This document shows, piece after piece, positions 10,586-21,537 of a stretch of 64,000 nucleotides of DNA. The notes under the pieces are model-generated. The model saw nothing but the letters and a program-made list of their open reading frames with translations, searched no databases and was not told the origin of the DNA. The DNA lies in NCBI RefSeq assembly GCF_900128475.1, contig NZ_LT635834.1:63333-127332 (forward strand), read 5' to 3'. How positions within the stretch are numbered: the stretch's first letter is position 1; the number at the start of each line of letters is the position of its first letter. A program made the translations under genes and the position numbers. This stretch comes from Mediterranea massiliensis (GTDB lineage Bacteria; Bacteroidota; Bacteroidia; Bacteroidales; Bacteroidaceae).

Positions 10586-11977
10586 CTACTCCCAGCCTCC
10601 GCCGAGGGCCTTGTAGAGGTTGATCATCGTGATGCGCTTGTCGCGCACGGCGTTGCTCAGGCTGAGCTGGGCGTCGAAGTAAGTACGCTGGGCGTCGAGC
10701 AGGTCGATGTAGCCGATGGCACCATTGACATACTGCAACTGAGCCAGTTCGAGCGTCGTCTTGGCCGCCTGTTCCAGTCGGAGGCGGGTATCATAAATGT
10801 CCTTTATCTTGTTGAACTCCGTAATAGCATTATAAGCATCCTTGAAGGCACTGAGCACAGCCTTCTCGTAGGCGTACGTGGCACGCTCGAAAGCGGCCTT
10901 CTGAGCCTTGAGGCGGGCACGGTTCTTGCCCATGGCGAAGATGGGTTCCAGGAGTGTGGCCGAGAAGAGGTGGTAGGGAGACTTCAAGATGTCACCCAGT
11001 TCGCCGCTCTCGCTTCCTGCCGTAGCAGTGAGCGCAATGCGGGGGAAGAGGGCGGTGAAGGCCATGCCCACCTGCGCATTGGCGGCAATGAGTTCCTGTT
11101 CGGCCTGACGCACGTCGGGACGGCGTTCCAGCAGGGTGCTTGGCATACCCACAGGTAGGGCATCAGGCAGCTGTACATCTGCCGCCTGACTGGCACGGGC
11201 GATGCTGTGGGGATATTCACCCGTCAAGAAAGCCAGTTCGTTTTCCTTGAGCGTAATCTTGCGTTCGAGGTCGGGCACGAGGGTCACGGTCTTGGCCAAT
11301 TCCACCTGCGCCTGGCGAAGAGGAATTTCGGAGATAAGTCCGGCTTCGCGACGCAGACGCACCAGATGGAGGCTCTCGCGGCGGGCTTCAACGGTCTGAC
11401 GCACGATGGCCAGCTCGTTGTCCAACGCCACCAGCTCGAAATAAGCTTGCGCCACCTGGGCGATAAGACTCATCTGCAAGGCACGCCGGTTCTCGATGGA
11501 ACCCATGAAGTCGGCCAGGCTCTTGTCGCGCGCCCAGCGCAGGTTGCCCCACAGGTCGAGCTCCCACGTGGCCGATGCCTTGATGCCGAACTCATCGCTG
11601 TTCTTGGGGTTGTCACCGCCGTAATTCTCGCGCTCGGGCTCAAGGTAAACCTTGGCCCCCACTTGCGGGAACATGTTAGCCACATCGATACGCTTCAGTG
11701 CGGCCAGCTCCTTGACGCGGGCGGCCGACATCTGCATGTCCTTGTTATACTCCAGCGTCTTGCGGATGAGCCCCTGCAGCAGGGTATCGGTGTAGAGTTC
11801 CTCCCACGAACGGTCGGCAATAGAGGCCGAATCCTCGGCCGTCTGGCTACCCAGCGTCGTGGGCAGGACCAATTCCGGTCGTGTATAGTGCTTGCCCAGC
11901 TGGCATCCGGCCAATAATAGTACCACAGCGGCCAGCACGCCCGTCATATATATCGTTCGTCTAAGCATCTTCATCAT
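10586..11977 (-). CDS. RND efflux outer-membrane factor (OprM/NodT family lipoprotein)
   Basis: 463 residues with a lipoprotein signal peptide ending at the lipobox LLAGC (Cys near residue 25) and two repeats of the TolC-like outer membrane efflux domain. Family features are RSWEELYTD near the mature N terminus, the long helical stretch with NKDMQMSAARVKEL, and the GYIDLLDAQRTYFDAQLSLS motif near the C terminus. It forms the outer-membrane exit duct of the tripartite pump encoded by the two genes upstream. Its start overlaps the pump stop by 4 bp, so it is translationally coupled in the operon. Drug substrates are not predictable. Confidence 0.93.
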   Translation of the reverse strand: MMKMLRRTIYMTGVLAAVVLLLAGCQLGKHYTRPELVLPTTLGSQTAEDSASIADRSWEELYTDTLLQGLIRKTLEYNKDMQMSAARVKELAALKRIDVANMFPQVGAKVYLEPERENYGGDNPKNSDEFGIKASATWELDLWGNLRWARDKSLADFMGSIENRRALQMSLIAQVAQAYFELVALDNELAIVRQTVEARRESLHLVRLRREAGLISEIPLRQAQVELAKTVTLVPDLERKITLKENELAFLTGEYPHSIARASQAADVQLPDALPVGMPSTLLERRPDVRQAEQELIAANAQVGMAFTALFPRIALTATAGSESGELGDILKSPYHLFSATLLEPIFAMGKNRARLKAQKAAFERATYAYEKAVLSAFKDAYNAITEFNKIKDIYDTRLRLEQAAKTTLELAQLQYVNGAIGYIDLLDAQRTYFDAQLSLSNAVRDKRITMINLYKALGGGWE

Positions 11978-14900
11978 TTTTTTCTTTTAAAGAGTTGTAC
12001 GTTCAGTTTGCGGGTACGCATCCGGGCCTTCACCTTGTAAATCATCACGAAGAAGAAGGGCACCAGCAAAATGCCGACCGTAACGGCCACAATCATACCG
12101 AAGAACACGCCTGTACCGATGGCCTGTCGGCTGGCCGAACCCGGTCCCGAAGCCAACACCATGGGCAGCATACCGAGGATGAAGGCCAGTGACGTCATCA
12201 GGATGGGGCGGAAGCGCAGGTGCGCCGCATGCAGGGCCGACTCTACCAGGTCGCCACCCTTGTCTACCTCGTCCTTGGCAAACTCCACGATAAGGATGGC
12301 ATTCTTGGCAGCCAGACCGATGAGCATCACCAGACCGATCTGGAAATAGGTATCGTTCTCGAGCCCGCAGATGGAAATACCCGCATAGGCACCCAGCACG
12401 GCGATGGGCAGGGAAATGAGCACGGCGATGGGCACGCTCCAGCTTTCATAGAGGGCTGCCAGGAAGAGGAACACAAAGAGGAACACCAGTCCCAGAATGA
12501 GTCCCGTCTGTCCGCCCGCCTGTTTCTCCTGATAGGACAGGCCGCTCCACTCCACGCCGATGTTGTCAGGCAGACGGTCGCGGGCGATGCGCTCGAGCAG
12601 TTCCATCACCTGTCCGGAGCTGGCTCCACTGGCTGCCGTACCACGGATGACGGCGGCGTTGAACATATTGAAACGCTTGATGCTGCCCGGGCCGGTGGTG
12701 TACTCCGTCGTGCCAAGCGAGGTAAGCGGAATCATGTCGCCATCGCTGCCACGCACAAAGTAGAGGCCGATGTTGTCGCGATGCTCACGGTAGGGAGCCT
12801 CAGCCTGCAGGTAGACGCGGTAGACACGGTTGAACATGTTGAAGTCGTTCACGTAAACCGAACCCGTATAGGCCTTCATCGTCGAAAAGACATCGGCCAT
12901 GGGTACACCCGAAAGCTTCACCTTGTCGCGGTCCACGTCGAAGTAGAGTTGCGGGATATCGGCCTGCAACGAGGACGAAAGTCCTTCAATCTCCTTGCAT
13001 TGCGAAGCATAGTACATCAGCGTGTCGGTGGCGCGCACCAGGTCGTCGAAGGTAGCGTCGCCACGTGCCTCGAGCTGCATCTCGAATCCGCCCGACGTAC
13101 CCAAGCCGGGGATGACCGGCGGGGTGGACAGGTAGACCTTGCACTCGGGATATTCACTGATTTCGCGGCGGACGGTCTCCATCACCTCGTCGATAGTGGT
13201 GTTGTCGCGCTCCTCCCAAGGTTTCATAATGACGGTCAGCTGGCTGCGCGCCTGGCTGGTGCCCACACGCGGACTGGAACCTGTCACGTTCTGTACATAC
13301 TCCACTTCAGGCTGTTGCATCAGGAAGGCGATGGCACGCTCGGTCACGTTACGGGTACGCTCCAGCGTAGCGCTCTCGGGCAACTCCAGCTCGACGGTAA
13401 AGTAGCCCTGGTCTTCGACGGGCAGGAAGCTGGTGGGCGTAAAGCGGTGCAGGATGAAGATGCACAACAGGCCGATGCAGAAGTACATGGCGATGCGGCG
13501 CGGATGCTTCACAGTGCTGCCGATAATCTTAACGTATTTTGCGTTGCCAATGGCCAGCCACTTGTTGATAAAGGCAAATACCCGGTTCTTGGGCTTATTG
13601 GAATCCTCGGGTTTCAGGATGAGCGAACACATCACAGGGCTCAGGGTCAATGCCACGACGGTGGACAAGAGTACCGATACTACGATGGTCACCGTGAATT
13701 GGCGATAGAGCTGGCCCGTAATGCCCGGCAAGAAGCTAACCGGCACGAATACCGCCGCCAGCACGAGTGACGTGGCGATGATAGCGCCCACCAGTCCGTT
13801 CATGGCCTTCTTGGTGGCTTCATAAGGACTGAGGTGTTCCTCCTCCATGATGCGCTCCACGTTCTCGACCACCACAATGGCATCGTCCACCACAATACCG
13901 ATGGCCAGTACCAGACCAAGCAAAGTCAGGATGTTCAGCGAGAAGCCGAAGATGAGCATGAAGCCGAAGGTACCGATCAGCGAAATGGGTACTGCCACCA
14001 CGGGAATGAGCGTGGCACGCCAGCTCTGCAACGACAGGTAGACTACCACAATCACGAGGAACAGGGCTTCGAACAGCGTCTTGTACACCTCGTGGATGGA
14101 CTCGTTGATGTAAGTGGTCATGTCGAACGGGATTTCATACTCCAATCCTTCGGGGAAGTTGGCGCTGATTTCCTTCATGGTCTTCTTGACGTTCTCGGCC
14201 ACCTCCATGGCGTTGGCGCCGGGCAGCATGTAGAGCCCCAGCACAGCGGCATTGCCGGCATTGATACCACTCTCGGTATTATAGGACTGCGCTTCCAGCG
14301 AAATGCGGGCCACGTCGCGCAGGCGGATCAGCGAACCGTCGGCATTGGCACGCAATACGATTTCCTCGAACTGGGAAGCCGACGACAGACGTCCCTGCGC
14401 CGTGATGGGGATAGTGATGTCGAGCCCCGTCACAGGCTGCTGCCCCAGGACACCGGCCGCCGACTCGCGGTTCTGGTCCTTCAAGGCATCCTGCACGTCC
14501 TTCACCGTCAGGCCGTAGTTGGCCAGACGGGCGGGGTCTACCCATATCTGCATGGCGTAGTAACGGCTTCCGATGTTGGACACACGCCCCACGCCGGGGA
14601 TACGCCGCAAGAGGTCGAGCACATTCAGGGTGGCAAAGTTACTCAGATAGATTTCATCGAACTTGGGGTCGTCCGACGTCAGGCAGATGGTCATCAGCTG
14701 GCTGGGCGACTGCTTGTCCACCTCGATGCCGTTCTGCACCACTTCGGCGGGCAGACGCGACTCGGCCAGCTTGATGCGGTTCTGTATCTCGACGGCGGCC
14801 AGGTCGGGGTCGGCTGAGATGTCGAAAGTGACGGTAGCCGAGAAGCCTCCCGTGTTGGAACTGGTAGACTCCATGTAGAGCATGCCCGGCGTACCGTTGA

Positions 14901-15108
14901 GTTCCTGCTCGATGGGGGTGGCCACGGCCTGCGACACGGTGACGGCACTGGCGCCCGGATAGGAAGCCGAGATTTTCACCACAGGCGGCGTTATCTGAGG
15001 ATACTGGTCGATGGGGAGCATCATCAGGCCGATGATACCCACAATGACAATCAATATGGAGATGACGGCCGAGAATATCGGTCTGTCTATAAAGAAATTA
15101 ACTTTCAT
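11974..15108 (-). CDS. RND multidrug efflux permease (HAE1/AcrB family)
   Basis: 1044 residues, the full length of AcrB-type pumps: an N-terminal span (FFIDRPIFSAVISILIVIVG), two large periplasmic loops, and twelve spans in two halves. Proton-relay acidic residues are visible in GIVVDDAIVVVENVER (TM4) and the second half has GLAAKNAILIVEFAKD. HAE1 marks in the porter domain include GTPGMLYMESTSSNTGG and, in loop 1, PGANAMEVAENVKKTM. It exports hydrophobic or amphiphilic compounds using the proton gradient. It is the middle gene of the three-gene operon, 48 bp after the adaptor gene. Confidence 0.96.
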   Translation of the reverse strand: MKVNFFIDRPIFSAVISILIVIVGIIGLMMLPIDQYPQITPPVVKISASYPGASAVTVSQAVATPIEQELNGTPGMLYMESTSSNTGGFSATVTFDISADPDLAAVEIQNRIKLAESRLPAEVVQNGIEVDKQSPSQLMTICLTSDDPKFDEIYLSNFATLNVLDLLRRIPGVGRVSNIGSRYYAMQIWVDPARLANYGLTVKDVQDALKDQNRESAAGVLGQQPVTGLDITIPITAQGRLSSASQFEEIVLRANADGSLIRLRDVARISLEAQSYNTESGINAGNAAVLGLYMLPGANAMEVAENVKKTMKEISANFPEGLEYEIPFDMTTYINESIHEVYKTLFEALFLVIVVVYLSLQSWRATLIPVVAVPISLIGTFGFMLIFGFSLNILTLLGLVLAIGIVVDDAIVVVENVERIMEEEHLSPYEATKKAMNGLVGAIIATSLVLAAVFVPVSFLPGITGQLYRQFTVTIVVSVLLSTVVALTLSPVMCSLILKPEDSNKPKNRVFAFINKWLAIGNAKYVKIIGSTVKHPRRIAMYFCIGLLCIFILHRFTPTSFLPVEDQGYFTVELELPESATLERTRNVTERAIAFLMQQPEVEYVQNVTGSSPRVGTSQARSQLTVIMKPWEERDNTTIDEVMETVRREISEYPECKVYLSTPPVIPGLGTSGGFEMQLEARGDATFDDLVRATDTLMYYASQCKEIEGLSSSLQADIPQLYFDVDRDKVKLSGVPMADVFSTMKAYTGSVYVNDFNMFNRVYRVYLQAEAPYREHRDNIGLYFVRGSDGDMIPLTSLGTTEYTTGPGSIKRFNMFNAAVIRGTAASGASSGQVMELLERIARDRLPDNIGVEWSGLSYQEKQAGGQTGLILGLVFLFVFLFLAALYESWSVPIAVLISLPIAVLGAYAGISICGLENDTYFQIGLVMLIGLAAKNAILIVEFAKDEVDKGGDLVESALHAAHLRFRPILMTSLAFILGMLPMVLASGPGSASRQAIGTGVFFGMIVAVTVGILLVPFFFVMIYKVKARMRTRKLNVQLFKRKK

Positions 15109-15156
15109 AAGCGGGATAGGTTTCTGATGTTAGACTTCTGTGATGGCAACACGCCG

Positions 15157-16341
15157 TTATTCTTCTGTACCCTCTACTTCGGTCGGCTTGCCCACCCGCA
15201 CCTTCATGCCAGGGGTCAGCTTGTGGTAACCTTCGGTCACGATGTTCTCGCCGGGCACGATACCACGTTCCACCACGACGTTGTTGCCAAACTCGGGACC
15301 CAGCTCGATGAAGCGGCGCTCCACGGTAGAGTCGCGGCGCATGACGTAGACGTGCGCACCACCTTTCTCAATCATCAGAGCCTTCTGGGGTACGACGGTG
15401 GCATGCTCACGCACGTCGAGCAGTACACGTACCTTGGTGAACTGGCCAGGCAAAAGCACGCGGTCGGGGTTGGGCATCTCGGCACGAACGGAGAAAGTTC
15501 CCGTCTTGGGATTGACCTGCGGCTCGGCAAAATCCACTATACCTTTATATATATACTGGCTGTTGTCGGGCAGGGTGATGGTAACCGTAGGCTGCCAAGA
15601 ACGGGTCGAGTCCTTCTGGCCAATGACCACGTTGCGTTCCTTGCCCTTCAGATAATCGAGGGCCGTCATGCTGAAGTCCACCAGCACCGTGTCGCTCTTG
15701 ACAATGGTGGCCAGCAACGACTTTCCGCTGGTACCCACCAGCGTACCGAGGTCGACGTGACGTTCGCTGATGTGGCCCGAAATCGGAGAACGCACCCACG
15801 TGTAGCCCAGTTCCTGTTCAGCCTGGTCAAGGTCAGCCTGGCTCATGCCCATGCTGGCCACAGCCGTCTCGTAGGCAGCAATGGCGTTATCCCGGTCGAG
15901 CTGGCTGGCCGCGTTCTGCTCAAACAAGGGACGGATACGCTCCAGGTCGCGTTTGGTCTTGCGCACCTGAGCCGAGTCCTTGCGAAGCTGGGCACGTGCC
16001 TTGTCGGCCTTGGCGCGGTACTGCTTCTGGTCGATGACGAACAACACCTGATTCTTCGTCACATACGTACCCTCTTCGAAAGCCATGCTCTCCAGAAAGC
16101 CTTCGACACGCGCACGCACTTCGACGAACTGCTGGGCACGGATGCGGCCCACATAGTCGCCGTATATCTCGACATCGTCCTGGCCGACGGGTTCCACCAC
16201 CACTACGGGAGGGATGGGCTCGACCTTCTTCGGCCAAGTCACCACGATATAGATGCCCAGCAGCACTGCCATGCATACCACCATCGTCACCAGTCTTTTC
16301 TTTCTCAGCTTTAATTCCTTCTTCGTAAAAAATAGTCTCAT
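15157..16341 (-). CDS. RND periplasmic adaptor (membrane fusion protein, AcrA/MexA family)
   Basis: 394 residues with an N-terminal membrane anchor (about residues 16-36) and the family order: beta-barrel and lipoyl half-domains, a helical hairpin with alternating charged residues (about 110-175), the second lipoyl half YTWVRSPISGHISERHVDLGTLV, then the beta-barrel and membrane-proximal domains. The first span is not followed by a lipobox, so it is anchored by the span itself. It is the first gene of the operon and bridges the pump to the outer-membrane duct. No adjacent regulator gene is present; the Crp-family gene is 14 kb away and not linked. Confidence 0.93.
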   Translation of the reverse strand: MRLFFTKKELKLRKKRLVTMVVCMAVLLGIYIVVTWPKKVEPIPPVVVVEPVGQDDVEIYGDYVGRIRAQQFVEVRARVEGFLESMAFEEGTYVTKNQVLFVIDQKQYRAKADKARAQLRKDSAQVRKTKRDLERIRPLFEQNAASQLDRDNAIAAYETAVASMGMSQADLDQAEQELGYTWVRSPISGHISERHVDLGTLVGTSGKSLLATIVKSDTVLVDFSMTALDYLKGKERNVVIGQKDSTRSWQPTVTITLPDNSQYIYKGIVDFAEPQVNPKTGTFSVRAEMPNPDRVLLPGQFTKVRVLLDVREHATVVPQKALMIEKGGAHVYVMRRDSTVERRFIELGPEFGNNVVVERGIVPGENIVTEGYHKLTPGMKVRVGKPTEVEGTEE

Positions 16342-16387
16342 GTCTGTTTGTTTAGCTAATTAAACCCTGTTTTTAGGAATGAGGGTG

Positions 16388-16395
16388 CAAAGATA
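16388..16395 (-). promoter_or_regulatory. -7 promoter box of the RND operon
   Basis: TATCTTTG on the minus strand, 47 bp before the adaptor start codon. Confidence 0.6.
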
Positions 16396-16579
16396 ATACC
16401 ATTTTTCCAATTTTCCACCATAAACCGGCGTAACCGTTTAATTTTCAATAGAAAAACTTTCCCGTCTGCAATCTCGCGGAAGCCCTTCAGACGGCCCGCC
16501 CTGTAGAAAGCATCTACAAACTTGTAGAAATATTCCACACCCTCGGCCCGCCGCACTTCCCCAACGCCCTGCCGACAAA

Positions 16580-16943
16580 ATGACACTTTGATTTTCCAAC
16601 CGCCCGAGAATCGCTTCTTTCCGCCCCAAGTCAAGGCCGATGGGAAAGAACGAAGAGCCGGAAGGCTTACACGCTCGCACACAGCCGGATAGCGAAATCC
16701 TTACATTTGAAATAGAAGTTTCATCCTCCCCAAACGAAGAAAAAACCGCGGGAAACCGATGAAAAACCGACAAAGCGACCCTTCGTCGAACGAAAAGCAG
16801 GCACTTTCCGAGCGAAAAGCGGCGTTTTTCCCAAAGAAAACCTACGTTCTGACGACTGGATACCTACGATCTGACGACAGAAAACCTACAATCAGGCAGC
16901 AAAAAGCCTGCTTTTTAACCCCTCAGAAGCCGGCATTTCCTCC
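16580..16943. repeat. Composite dispersed element, copy A
   Basis: A conserved block of about 43 bp (from 16580, TGACACTTTGATTTTCCAA onward) is followed at +108 by the word ATAGCGAAAT and at +187 by a 22-bp array. Copy B at 62907 has the same parts at +108 and +189. Most of the 1021-bp gap between the RND operon and gapA is this element plus the gapA leader; short frames in it have no recognisable product. Confidence 0.75.
16768..16943. repeat. 22-bp-period array in dispersed element copy A (8 units)
   Basis: Units begin at 16768, 16790, 16812, 16834, 16856, 16878, 16900 and 16922, each exactly 22 bp apart, with related words such as CGAAAAGC, AGAAAACCTACG and CTGACGAC. ATCTGACGACAGAAAACCTA is shared exactly with the array at 63.2 kb. 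Confidence 0.85.
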
Positions 16944-17269
16944 GTTTCCGCCTCCAGTTTCTTCCTTTCATGCAAGGAGCCTGTCAGCAAAAACAGCCCA
17001 TTTACATCTATCTGTCAACAAAACCAAGAAAACAGACAACAGAATGACAATCCGCCCTTCCGGCTATTCTTCGCCAGAAGGCCCCGTTCATCGGCTTCCC
17101 AAGCATACATATATATAAAGGTGAAAAAGGAGTAATACACTCCCCTTCCACACGCTATGGATGTTCCGACAAGCCTCTTTTAACGATAAATAACCCTAAC
17201 GGGGGCCTTGGAATGAAAAAAAAGGAAAAATTAAACCTACACGATATACCAACATACAAAACAATTTCG

Positions 17270-17277
17270 TACTTTTG
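17270..17277 (+). promoter_or_regulatory. -7 promoter box of gapA
   Basis: TACTTTTG, 86 bp before the gapA start, leaving an AT-rich leader of about 75 bases. Confidence 0.65.
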
Positions 17278-17341
17278 CAGCGCATTTGGAAAACAAACGC
17301 AATTAGGTTAAAGAGAGATATTCAAGATAAATATTTATTGA

Positions 17342-18373
<1,032 letters not shown>

Positions 18374-18398
18374 TTGACAGTTAGAAAATATTAAAGTA

Positions 18399-18432
18399 TA
18401 GGCGGCTTCTGCGGAAGTCGCCTATTTTTTTT
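18399..18432 (+). terminator. Terminator of gapA
   Basis: Stem TAGGCGGCTTC/GAAGTCGCCTA (18399-18409 with 18414-18424, one G-T mismatch) with loop TGCG, followed by eight T residues. Confidence 0.85.
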
Positions 18433-18511
18433 GCATTTTTGCGTAATGTTTGAGAAAGGCCTTATCTCGATGAAAATCAGAGAGGCCGTTGTTTTACTTT
18501 GCATATTGAAT

Positions 18512-20563
18512 ATGACAGAAGCTCAGAATCCTTTTTTTGAAAATATCCATACACCCCACGGCACCGTCCCCTTCGACCGCATCGCCGTGGAGCACTACGC
18601 CCCCGCCATCCGCCGGGGCATCGAATGCCAGAACGAGGAGATAGACGCCATCGTCCGCAATCCCCAGCCTGCCGACTTCCACAACACCATCCTGGCTTTG
18701 GAAAAGTCGGGCCAACTGTTGCATCGCGTGGAAGTGGTGTTCGACAACCTGCTCAGCGCCGAAACCAACGATGCCATGCAGGAGCTCGCCAAGGAACTGA
18801 TGCCCCTGCTGAGCGAACATGCCAACAACATTACGCTGAACGAACGCCTCTTCGAACGGGTCAAGACGGCCTACGAGCACCGCAACGACGAACCTCTGAC
18901 CGCCGAACAACGGAAACTGACGGAAGATACCTACGAAGGATTTGTACGCAGCGGAGCCAACCTGCAGGGAGCCGACAAGGAGAAATACCGTGAACTCTCT
19001 CGCCAGCTGAGCCTGCTGACCTTGCAATTCAGTGAGAACAACCTGAAGGAAACCAACGACTACCAGCTGGTGCTGACCGACGAAGCCCAACTGAAGGGCC
19101 TGCCGCAGAGCGCCATCGACGCCGCTGCCGAAACAGCTCGCGAGAAACAGCAGGAGGGCTGGGTCTTCACCCTGCATGCCCCCAGCTACGTGCCTTTCCT
19201 GACCTATGCCGCCGACCGCAATCTGCGCAAGGAAATCTACATGGCCTACAACACCAAGTGTACGCACGCCAACGCCTGCAACAACCTCGACATCGTGAAG
19301 CAGCTGGTCAACACCCGTCTGGCCCTTGCCCAGCTGTTGGGATATAAAGATTATGCCACCTACAAGCTGGAACGCCGCATGGCACAGAACAGTGCCAACG
19401 TCTATCACCTGCTCGACCAGTTGCTCGAAGCCTATAAGCCAACGGCGCAGAAGGAATATGCCGAAGTACAGGCACTGGCCCGCGAGGAGCAGGGAGCTGA
19501 CTTCACCCTGATGCCCTGGGACTGGAGCTACTACTCGCAGAAGCTCAAAGACCGCAAGTTCAACCTCAACGACGAGATGCTCCGCCCTTACTTCGAGCTG
19601 GGAAACGTCAAGAAAGGCGTATTCGGCCTGGCCACCCGCCTCTATGGAATCACTTTCCAAAAGAACTCCGACATTCCCGTCTATCACAAGGACGTGGAAG
19701 CCTTCGATGTATTCGATCAGGATGGCAGCTTCCTCGCTGTACTCTATACTGACTTCCACCCGCGCGAAGGCAAGCGTTCGGGTGCCTGGATGACCAGCTA
19801 CAAGGAACAATGGATTGACGAAAAGACAGGCGAGAACAGCCGTCCGCACGTGTCGCTGGTGATGAACTTCACCAAACCCACGCAGGACAAGCCAGCCCTC
19901 CTCACCTTCGGCGAAGTGGAAACCTTCCTACACGAGTTCGGCCACAGCCTGCACGGCATGTTCGCCAACACGACCTACGCCAGCCTGAGCGGCACCAATG
20001 TCTATTGGGACTTTGTGGAACTTCCCTCGCAATTCATGGAGAACTTTGCCGTCGAAAAGGAATTTCTGCATACCTTTGCCCGCCACTACCAGACGGGCGA
20101 ACTGATACCCGACGAGCTGGTACAACGCATCGTGGACTCGCGCAACTTCAACGCCGCCTATGCCTGCCTGCGCCAGGTCAGCTTCGGTCTGCTGGACATG
20201 GCATGGTACACCCGCACCACGCCCTTCGAAGGCGACGTGATGGCCTACGAGAAGCAAGCCTGGACCCGTGCCCAAATACTGCCACCCGTTGAAGGCACCT
20301 GCATGAGCACCCAGTTCTCGCACATCTTTGCCGGAGGCTATTCGGCCGGCTATTACAGCTACAAATGGGCCGAAGTGCTGGACGCCGACGCCTTCTCGCT
20401 CTTCAAGCAAAAGGGCATCTTCAATCGGGAGGTGGCCGAATCTTTCCGTGAGAACATCCTGTCCAAGGGTGGAACTGAACACCCGATGATGCTCTACAAG
20501 CGCTTCCGCGGACAAGAGCCCACCATCGACGCATTATTGATCAGAAACGGAATAAAGAAATAA
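18512..20563 (+). CDS. dcp: Peptidyl-dipeptidase Dcp (M3 metallopeptidase)
   Basis: 683 residues from MTEAQNPFFENI, the usual Dcp length and N terminus. The frame extends to 18431, but a near-consensus promoter box (TTACTTTG at about 18495) lies just before 18512, which favours the shorter form without a signal peptide. The zinc motif HEFGHSLH (about residue 473) has the two His ligands and the catalytic Glu, and the downstream Glu ligand is in the FVELPSQFMENF region. M3 enzymes of this type remove C-terminal dipeptides from short peptides in peptide recycling. It heads a probable five-gene operon; the next gene starts 4 bp after its stop. Confidence 0.93.
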   Translation: MTEAQNPFFENIHTPHGTVPFDRIAVEHYAPAIRRGIECQNEEIDAIVRNPQPADFHNTILALEKSGQLLHRVEVVFDNLLSAETNDAMQELAKELMPLLSEHANNITLNERLFERVKTAYEHRNDEPLTAEQRKLTEDTYEGFVRSGANLQGADKEKYRELSRQLSLLTLQFSENNLKETNDYQLVLTDEAQLKGLPQSAIDAAAETAREKQQEGWVFTLHAPSYVPFLTYAADRNLRKEIYMAYNTKCTHANACNNLDIVKQLVNTRLALAQLLGYKDYATYKLERRMAQNSANVYHLLDQLLEAYKPTAQKEYAEVQALAREEQGADFTLMPWDWSYYSQKLKDRKFNLNDEMLRPYFELGNVKKGVFGLATRLYGITFQKNSDIPVYHKDVEAFDVFDQDGSFLAVLYTDFHPREGKRSGAWMTSYKEQWIDEKTGENSRPHVSLVMNFTKPTQDKPALLTFGEVETFLHEFGHSLHGMFANTTYASLSGTNVYWDFVELPSQFMENFAVEKEFLHTFARHYQTGELIPDELVQRIVDSRNFNAAYACLRQVSFGLLDMAWYTRTTPFEGDVMAYEKQAWTRAQILPPVEGTCMSTQFSHIFAGGYSAGYYSYKWAEVLDADAFSLFKQKGIFNREVAESFRENILSKGGTEHPMMLYKRFRGQEPTIDALLIRNGIKK

Positions 20564-20567
20564 AAAT

Positions 20568-21062
20568 ATGATGAAATATAAATTGTTTGCCTTATTGGCC
20601 GCCATCCTGCTGCTGGCCGGATGCAACAACGAAGACGATGTGCTGGAGATCTTCACCGGCAAGACCTGGAAGCTGACCTACATTGCAGCCGAGAACTCGC
20701 ACGAGCAATACAACTTCTGGAGCAACGACAAGGAATCCGAACAGAGCTTCAGCGCCCTCAAGCAGGAGGGTACCTTCATCGTGACCTTCGAAGGCACCAA
20801 TCTGAACAACGCAGTCGGAGGAACCTTCAACGCCAAAGGTATCAACGCAACCATAGACGGAGAGTGGAACGCCAACGGCGGAAGCCACGAGATGAGTACG
20901 GCCAAGACTCACGTCAGCATCTCCGAGAGAGACAAGCTGGCACAAGCCTTTGTCACAGGACTACAGAATGCCATCAGATATGGAGGCGACGACAGCAACC
21001 TCTACATCTATTACGAAGACAAGGACGGCACCGTCAAACGAATGAACTTCAAAGCACAATAA
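20568..21062 (+). CDS. Lipoprotein, lipocalin-like (DUF4847 type)
   Basis: 164 residues with a lipoprotein signal peptide ending LLAGC (Cys about residue 19) followed by an Asn/Glu/Asp-rich export signal NNEDDV. The rest looks like a single beta-barrel domain starting ITGKTWKL-like (IFTGKTWKLTYI). It resembles the family I know as DUF4847 in Bacteroides; this match was not checked by search. The gene follows dcp by 4 bp and precedes dCMP deaminase by 15 bp, so it is co-transcribed, but nothing in the sequence says what it binds. Confidence 0.7.
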   Translation: MMKYKLFALLAAILLLAGCNNEDDVLEIFTGKTWKLTYIAAENSHEQYNFWSNDKESEQSFSALKQEGTFIVTFEGTNLNNAVGGTFNAKGINATIDGEWNANGGSHEMSTAKTHVSISERDKLAQAFVTGLQNAIRYGGDDSNLYIYYEDKDGTVKRMNFKAQ

Positions 21063-21077
21063 AATCAGAATACAGCC

Positions 21078-21509
21078 ATGGACCACGAAGCCAAACAAGA
21101 AGCATTGGACAAACGCTACATACGCATGGCCGGCATTTGGGCAGAGAATTCCTACTGCAAACGCCGCCAGGTGGGCGCGCTCATCGTCAAAGACAAGATG
21201 ATTATTTCGGACGGATACAACGGCACTCCTTCGGGATTCGAAAACGTATGCGAGGACGAGAACAACCTGACCAAACCCTACGTTCTCCACGCCGAAGCCA
21301 ACGCCATTACCAAGATAGCCCGCTCGAACAACAGCAGCGACGGAGCCACGATGTATGTCACCGCCTCGCCCTGCATTGAATGTGCCAAACTGATTATCCA
21401 GGCCGGCATCAAACGGGTGGTCTACTCCGAGAAATACCGGCTGGAAGACGGCCTGAACCTGCTGAGACGGGCCGGCATCGAAGTGGTATACATCTCGGCC
21501 AACGAATAA
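21078..21509 (+). CDS. Deoxycytidylate (dCMP) deaminase
   Basis: 143 residues. The zinc-binding deaminase motifs are complete: HAEANAI (His ligand and catalytic Glu) and SPCIECAK (two Cys ligands). ENSYCKRRQVGALIV and ISDGYNGTPSGFENVCED are typical of the dCMP deaminase/ComEB branch. The enzyme makes dUMP for thymidylate synthesis in the cytoplasm. It lies within the dcp operon, 28 bp before the S41 protease gene. The gene sequence does not show whether it is regulated by dCTP/dTTP as in other members. Confidence 0.92.
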   Translation: MDHEAKQEALDKRYIRMAGIWAENSYCKRRQVGALIVKDKMIISDGYNGTPSGFENVCEDENNLTKPYVLHAEANAITKIARSNNSSDGATMYVTASPCIECAKLIIQAGIKRVVYSEKYRLEDGLNLLRRAGIEVVYISANE

Positions 21510-21537
21510 ACGGAAATGATTAAAACAGAATAACGAT

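Noticed and set aside
12220-13770. 516-codon open frame antisense to the RND pump
   Set aside because: Lies wholly within a well-supported gene on the other strand and lacks any motif or promoter.
16356-17118. Short frames in the gap between the RND operon and gapA
   Set aside because: They fall in the dispersed element and its 22-bp array, and differ in frame and content between the two element copies, so they are not selected as protein.
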